This document shows positions 61,081 through 64,000 of a stretch of DNA of 64,000 nucleotides, piece by piece; the first letter of the stretch is position 1; the number at the start of each line of letters is the position of its first letter. The notes under the pieces are model-generated. The model had not been told where the DNA came from. It ran no database searches and saw nothing but the letters and a program-made list of their open reading frames with translations. The translations under genes were made by a program, and so were the position numbers. Source of the DNA: JBKPNX01 sp046732855 (lineage in GTDB: Bacteria > Pseudomonadota > Alphaproteobacteria > Geminicoccales > Geminicoccaceae); contig JBKPNX010000184.1 of the NCBI GenBank assembly GCA_046732855.1, positions 1 through 64,000 on the forward strand, in the 5' to 3' direction.

Positions 61081-61443
61081 TCAGAAGACCAGACCGCCAG
61101 CGCGCGCCGCTTCGGCCAGCGCCTTGATCCGGCCGTGATAACGGTACGCGCCGCGATCGAACACTACCGCCTCGACGCCGGCGCTTTTGGCCCGCTCGGC
61201 GAGCAGCTTGCCGACCTGCTCCGCCGCGGCGCGGTCGGCGCCGGTCTTCAGCTGCGCGCGCAGCCCGGCGTCCAAGGTCGAGGCGGCCGCGAGCGTACGC
61301 CCCGCCTGATCGTCGATCACCTGGGCGTAGATGTGCTTGCTCGAGCGGAATACGGACAGGCGGGGCCGGCCGTGCCCGGCCTTGCGCAGCGCGGCCCGCG
61401 TGCGCTCGCGCCGCCTGGAAAATCGTTCGGCTGCCTGGACCAT
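61081..61443 (-). CDS. rplR: 50S ribosomal protein L18
   Basis: 120 residues from ATG 61443. RLSVFRSSKHIYAQVIDDQ and VEAVVFDRGAYRYHGRIKAL are standard L18 motifs. It binds 5S rRNA with L5 and L25. Starts six bases after rplF. Confidence 0.97.
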   Translation of the reverse strand: MVQAAERFSRRRERTRAALRKAGHGRPRLSVFRSSKHIYAQVIDDQAGRTLAAASTLDAGLRAQLKTGADRAAAEQVGKLLAERAKSAGVEAVVFDRGAYRYHGRIKALAEAARAGGLVF

Positions 61444-61448
61444 GGCCC

Positions 61449-61982
61449 TTACTTCTTCTTGCCTTCCTTGCGCCGGATCACCTCGTCGTCGTAGCGGATC
61501 CCCTTGCCCTTGTAGGGCTCCGGCAGGCGGAACGAGCGCACTTCCGCGGCGATCTGGCCGACCCGCTGCCGATCGGCGCCGGTGATGGTGATCGCGGTCG
61601 GGGTTTCGCATTTGACGTCGATGTCGGCGGGCACGGCGTACTTGATATCGTGGCTGTAGCCCAGCTGCAGATTGAGGACCTTGCCATCGATCGCCGCGCG
61701 GAAGCCGACGCCGCTGATCACCAGCTTTCTGGTGAAGCCCTTGGATACGCCCTCGACCATGTTCGCCACGAGCGTGCGGGACAGGCCCCACATGGCGCGC
61801 GCGCGTTTGCTGTCGCCGCGCGGCTGCACCACGATCGCGCCGTCGTTCTCCGAAACCTGCACGTCCCCGGGCAGGGTATGCTCGAGCTTGCCGAGCTTGC
61901 CAGAGACGGTGAGGGTCTGCCCCGCGAGCGCCACCTGGACGCCCTGGGGCACGGACACCGGATGCTTGCCGATCCGCGACAT
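61449..61982 (-). CDS. rplF: 50S ribosomal protein L6
   Basis: 177 residues from ATG 61982. SRIGKHPVSVPQGVQVAL at the start and the C-terminal PEPYKGKGIRYDDEVIRRKEGK are invariant L6 segments. Confidence 0.98.
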   Translation of the reverse strand: MSRIGKHPVSVPQGVQVALAGQTLTVSGKLGKLEHTLPGDVQVSENDGAIVVQPRGDSKRARAMWGLSRTLVANMVEGVSKGFTRKLVISGVGFRAAIDGKVLNLQLGYSHDIKYAVPADIDVKCETPTAITITGADRQRVGQIAAEVRSFRLPEPYKGKGIRYDDEVIRRKEGKKK

Positions 61983-61984
61983 GA

Positions 61985-62377
61985 CTAGAACACCGTGCAC
62001 AGGATCTCGCCGCCGACGTGCGCCTCCCGCGCATCGGCGTCGGACATCACACCCCGAGGGGTCGATACGATCGCGATACCGAGCCCGTTGTACACGCGCG
62101 GCAGGTCCTTCACGCCGGAGTAAACGCGCCGGCCCGGACGCGACACGCGTTTCAGCTGTCGGATCACCGGGCTGCCGTTGTGATACTTGAGCTCGATCGA
62201 GAGGGCGCCGTGCGCGCCCTCCTCACGATTGTACCCCCTGATGTAGCCTTCGCGCGCTAACACTTCCAGGACGTTCTCGCGCAGCCTGGATGCCGGGCTG
62301 GTCACCGCCGCCTTGTGCGCCGCCTGGCCGTTGCGAATGCGGGTCAGCATATCGCCCAAGGGATCGCTAAGCGTCAT
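61985..62377 (-). CDS. rpsH: 30S ribosomal protein S8
   Basis: 130 residues; MTLSDPLGDMLTRIRNGQAA and VYNGLGIAIVSTPRGVMSDA are S8 motifs. In E. coli S8 also represses spc operon translation; no matching leader is in this window because the operon begins outside it. Confidence 0.98.
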   Translation of the reverse strand: MTLSDPLGDMLTRIRNGQAAHKAAVTSPASRLRENVLEVLAREGYIRGYNREEGAHGALSIELKYHNGSPVIRQLKRVSRPGRRVYSGVKDLPRVYNGLGIAIVSTPRGVMSDADAREAHVGGEILCTVF

Positions 62378-62407
62378 TCGCCTCCTCCGCTCTTGCCCGC
62401 CGCCATG

Positions 62408-62713
62408 CTACCAGCTGGCCTTGACCAGGCCCGGAATCTGCCCCTGAGATCCGAGATCGCGCACCGCGATGCGCGACATGCCGAATTTCCGGTGGAAGCC
62501 GCGGGGACGGCCGGTGAGCGCGCATCGGTTGCGGACGCGCACCTTGGCCGAATTGCGCGGCAGCTTGGCGAGCATCAGGGTCGCCTCGAAGCGCTCCTCC
62601 GGCGCCCGCGTGCGGTCGTGCACGATGGCGCGCAGTTCGGTGCGCCGCGCAGCGTACCGGTCAGTCATCCGGCGTCGATGGTGGTTTTTCTCGACGGCGC
62701 TTTTCTTGGCCAT
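62408..62713 (-). CDS. rpsN: 30S ribosomal protein S14 (zinc-independent form)
   Basis: 101 residues from ATG 62713. The body RNRCALTGRPRGFHRKFGMS is the S14 core with no CxxC zinc pairs, so this is the long, zinc-free form common in proteobacteria. Lies 30 bases upstream of rpsH. Confidence 0.98.
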   Translation of the reverse strand: MAKKSAVEKNHHRRRMTDRYAARRTELRAIVHDRTRAPEERFEATLMLAKLPRNSAKVRVRNRCALTGRPRGFHRKFGMSRIAVRDLGSQGQIPGLVKASW

Positions 62714-62726
62714 GGTCGATCGGTCC

Positions 62727-63272
62727 TCAGCCCCAGCTGGCAAACGGCACGTTGAACTGTTCGAGCAGAGCACGCGCCTCCTCATTGTTGGGTGCCGTGG
62801 TGCAGATCACCACGTCCAACCCCCGGATCTCGTCCACCTCGTCGTAGTTGATCTCGGGAAAGACGATCTGCTCTTTGATGCCGAGCGCATAGTTGCCGCG
62901 GCCATCGAAGCTCTTGGTCGGCAAGCCGCGAAAGTCGCGCACCCGCGGCAGGGCGATGTTGACCAGGCGGTCGAGGAATTCGTACATGCGGCGGCCGCGC
63001 AGCGTCACCTTGCAGCCGATCGCCATGCCTTGACGCAGCTTGAAGTTGGCGACCGACTTGCGGGCGCGGCAGACCGCGGGCTTCTGGCCGCTGATCAGGG
63101 TCATGTCGCTGATCGCCGCCTGCAGCTTCTTGGCATCCGCCGTGGCTTCGCCGACCCCCATGTTGAGCACGATCTTGTCGAGCTTGGGCACGCGCATGGG
63201 GTTGGCGTACCCGAAGCGCTCGGTCAGCACGCCGCGCACGACCTCCCGATAATGCTCCCGCAGACGGGCCAC
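62727..63272 (-). CDS. rplE: 50S ribosomal protein L5
   Basis: 181 residues; NPMRVPKLDKIVLNMGVGEA and PRVRDFRGLPTKSFDGRGNY are diagnostic. It binds 5S rRNA and contacts P-site tRNA. Confidence 0.98.
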   Translation of the reverse strand: MARLREHYREVVRGVLTERFGYANPMRVPKLDKIVLNMGVGEATADAKKLQAAISDMTLISGQKPAVCRARKSVANFKLRQGMAIGCKVTLRGRRMYEFLDRLVNIALPRVRDFRGLPTKSFDGRGNYALGIKEQIVFPEINYDEVDEIRGLDVVICTTAPNNEEARALLEQFNVPFASWG

Positions 63273-63283
63273 GGCCGTTCTCC

Positions 63284-63610
63284 TTACCGATCGAGGATCT
63301 CGCCGGAGCGCCGGGCGAAGCGCACCTTGCGGCCGTCGTCGAGCATTCGGTAGCCGACCCGGGTCGGCTTGCCGCTGCCCGGATCGATGTGGGCGACGTT
63401 CGAGATGTGGATCGGCGCTTCCTTGTCGACGATCCCGCCCGGATGGCCGGCGGTCGGGCGCTGATGGCGCTTGACCATGTTGACTCCCTGCACGACCAGC
63501 CGGTCCTCCTTGCGCAGGACGCGCAGCACCTCACCCTGCCGGCCACGGTCGCGGCCGGTGGTCACCACCACCCGATCGCCTTTCTTGACCTTGAACTTCT
63601 TGACGCTCAC
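63284..63610 (-). CDS. rplX: 50S ribosomal protein L24
   Basis: 108 residues; the KOW motif VKKGDRVVVTTGRDRGRQGE and VVQGVNMVKRHQRP identify L24, an early assembly initiator of the large subunit. Confidence 0.97.
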   Translation of the reverse strand: MSVKKFKVKKGDRVVVTTGRDRGRQGEVLRVLRKEDRLVVQGVNMVKRHQRPTAGHPGGIVDKEAPIHISNVAHIDPGSGKPTRVGYRMLDDGRKVRFARRSGEILDR

Positions 63611-63623
63611 CGCACGATCCCCC

Positions 63624-63992
63624 TCACAGCACCTCGGGCGCCAGCGAGATGATCTTCATGAACCGCTTGGCACGCAGTTCGCGGGTCACCGGGCCGAAGA
63701 TCCGGGTGCCGATCGGCTCGCCCTGCGGATTGATCAGCACGGCGGCGTTGCGATCGAACCGGATCGCGCTGCCGTCGGGGCGGTGCACCTCCTTAGCGGT
63801 GCGCACGATCACCGCCCGGTGCACGTCGCCCTTCTTGACCCGGCCGCGGGGGATCGCCTCCTTGACCGAGACCACGATCACGTCGCCGATCGACGCCCAG
63901 CGGCGGCGCGACCCGCCGAGCACGCGGATGCACTGCACCCGGCGCGCCCCGGAATTGTCCGCCACCTCGAGATTGGTTTCCGACTGGATCAT
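63624..63992 (-). CDS. rplN: 50S ribosomal protein L14
   Basis: 122 residues, complete; MIQSETNLEVADNSGARRVQ and GTRIFGPVTRELRAKRFMKI are L14 landmarks. It is the first gene of this operon section seen in the window; eight bases remain beyond its start, so upstream genes (rpsQ, rpmC, rplP and so on) would lie just outside. Confidence 0.98.
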   Translation of the reverse strand: MIQSETNLEVADNSGARRVQCIRVLGGSRRRWASIGDVIVVSVKEAIPRGRVKKGDVHRAVIVRTAKEVHRPDGSAIRFDRNAAVLINPQGEPIGTRIFGPVTRELRAKRFMKIISLAPEVL

Positions 63993-64000
63993 GATCCCTG

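Overview
The window reads as a GC-rich alphaproteobacterial chromosome. The evidence is the gene order of the spc/alpha ribosomal operons (rplN-rplX-rplE-rpsN-rpsH-rplF-rplR-rpsE-rpmD-rplO-secY-adk-rpsM-rpsK-rpoA-rplQ, with adk after secY and no rpmJ between secY and rpsM), an ATP12-type F1 assembly chaperone, a TRAP DctP protein and a cytosine-rich third-codon bias. The mixture of an exosortase A locus with amino-sugar and molybdenum hydroxylase genes would fit a Rhodospirillales- or Geminicoccales-like lineage, but that finer placement is inference.

Layout. 1-5.6 kb: a truncated DEAD-box helicase, a Kef-type antiporter, HemW, a flavin reductase and a small unknown protein. 5.7-10.4 kb: a three-subunit molybdenum hydroxylase (FAD, 2Fe-2S and Mo subunits) with a MoaD-like sulfur carrier, flanked by two decayed copies of the same small coiled-coil/membrane gene. 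10.4-12.4 kb: a less GC-rich island with a NYN-domain nuclease-like gene and a probable winged-helix protein, between which lies a free-standing promoter-hairpin-hairpin-T6 unit that looks like a small RNA gene. 12.4-22.4 kb: an exosortase A/PEP-CTERM region (exosortase with a frameshifted EpsI domain, XrtA-type amidotransferase, FecR-domain protein, SEL1-repeat protein, TPR lipoprotein, a PASTA-containing PEP-CTERM protein, a small exported protein). 22.7-28.7 kb: an orphan TRAP solute receptor beside the eroded tail of a paralogue, then a complete sugar-type ABC importer. 28.8-39 kb: a metallo-beta-lactamase-fold gene broken by an exact 16-bp tandem duplication, a DMT exporter, a class III cyclase, a lipoprotein hydrolase on atypical DNA, an enolase-superfamily enzyme, and a translationally coupled MATE/Gfo-Idh-MocA/ThuA trio. 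39-47.4 kb: murA plus a peptidoglycan amino-sugar recycling set (SIS-domain deaminase, solute receptor, murQ, anmK, nagA) and a degenerate SDR. 47.5-55 kb: a HerA/FtsK-like ATPase, a PagL-like lipid A deacylase, an SRPBCC protein and a tightly overlapping rarA-rluC-HAD phosphatase-ATP12 operon. 55.3-64 kb: the ribosomal protein operons on the minus strand.

Working together: AnmK phosphorylates anhydro-MurNAc, MurQ cleaves MurNAc-6-P, NagA deacetylates GlcNAc-6-P and the SIS-domain protein can deaminate GlcN-6-P, while MurA at the same locus makes new peptidoglycan precursor. The exosortase region would process PEP-CTERM proteins such as the one encoded here. I saw no tRNA, rRNA, CRISPR array, insertion sequence or prophage. 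Several genes carry small indels (exosortase/EpsI, the MBL-fold gene, the two small membrane genes, the DctP tail), so either local gene decay or assembly errors deserve attention.
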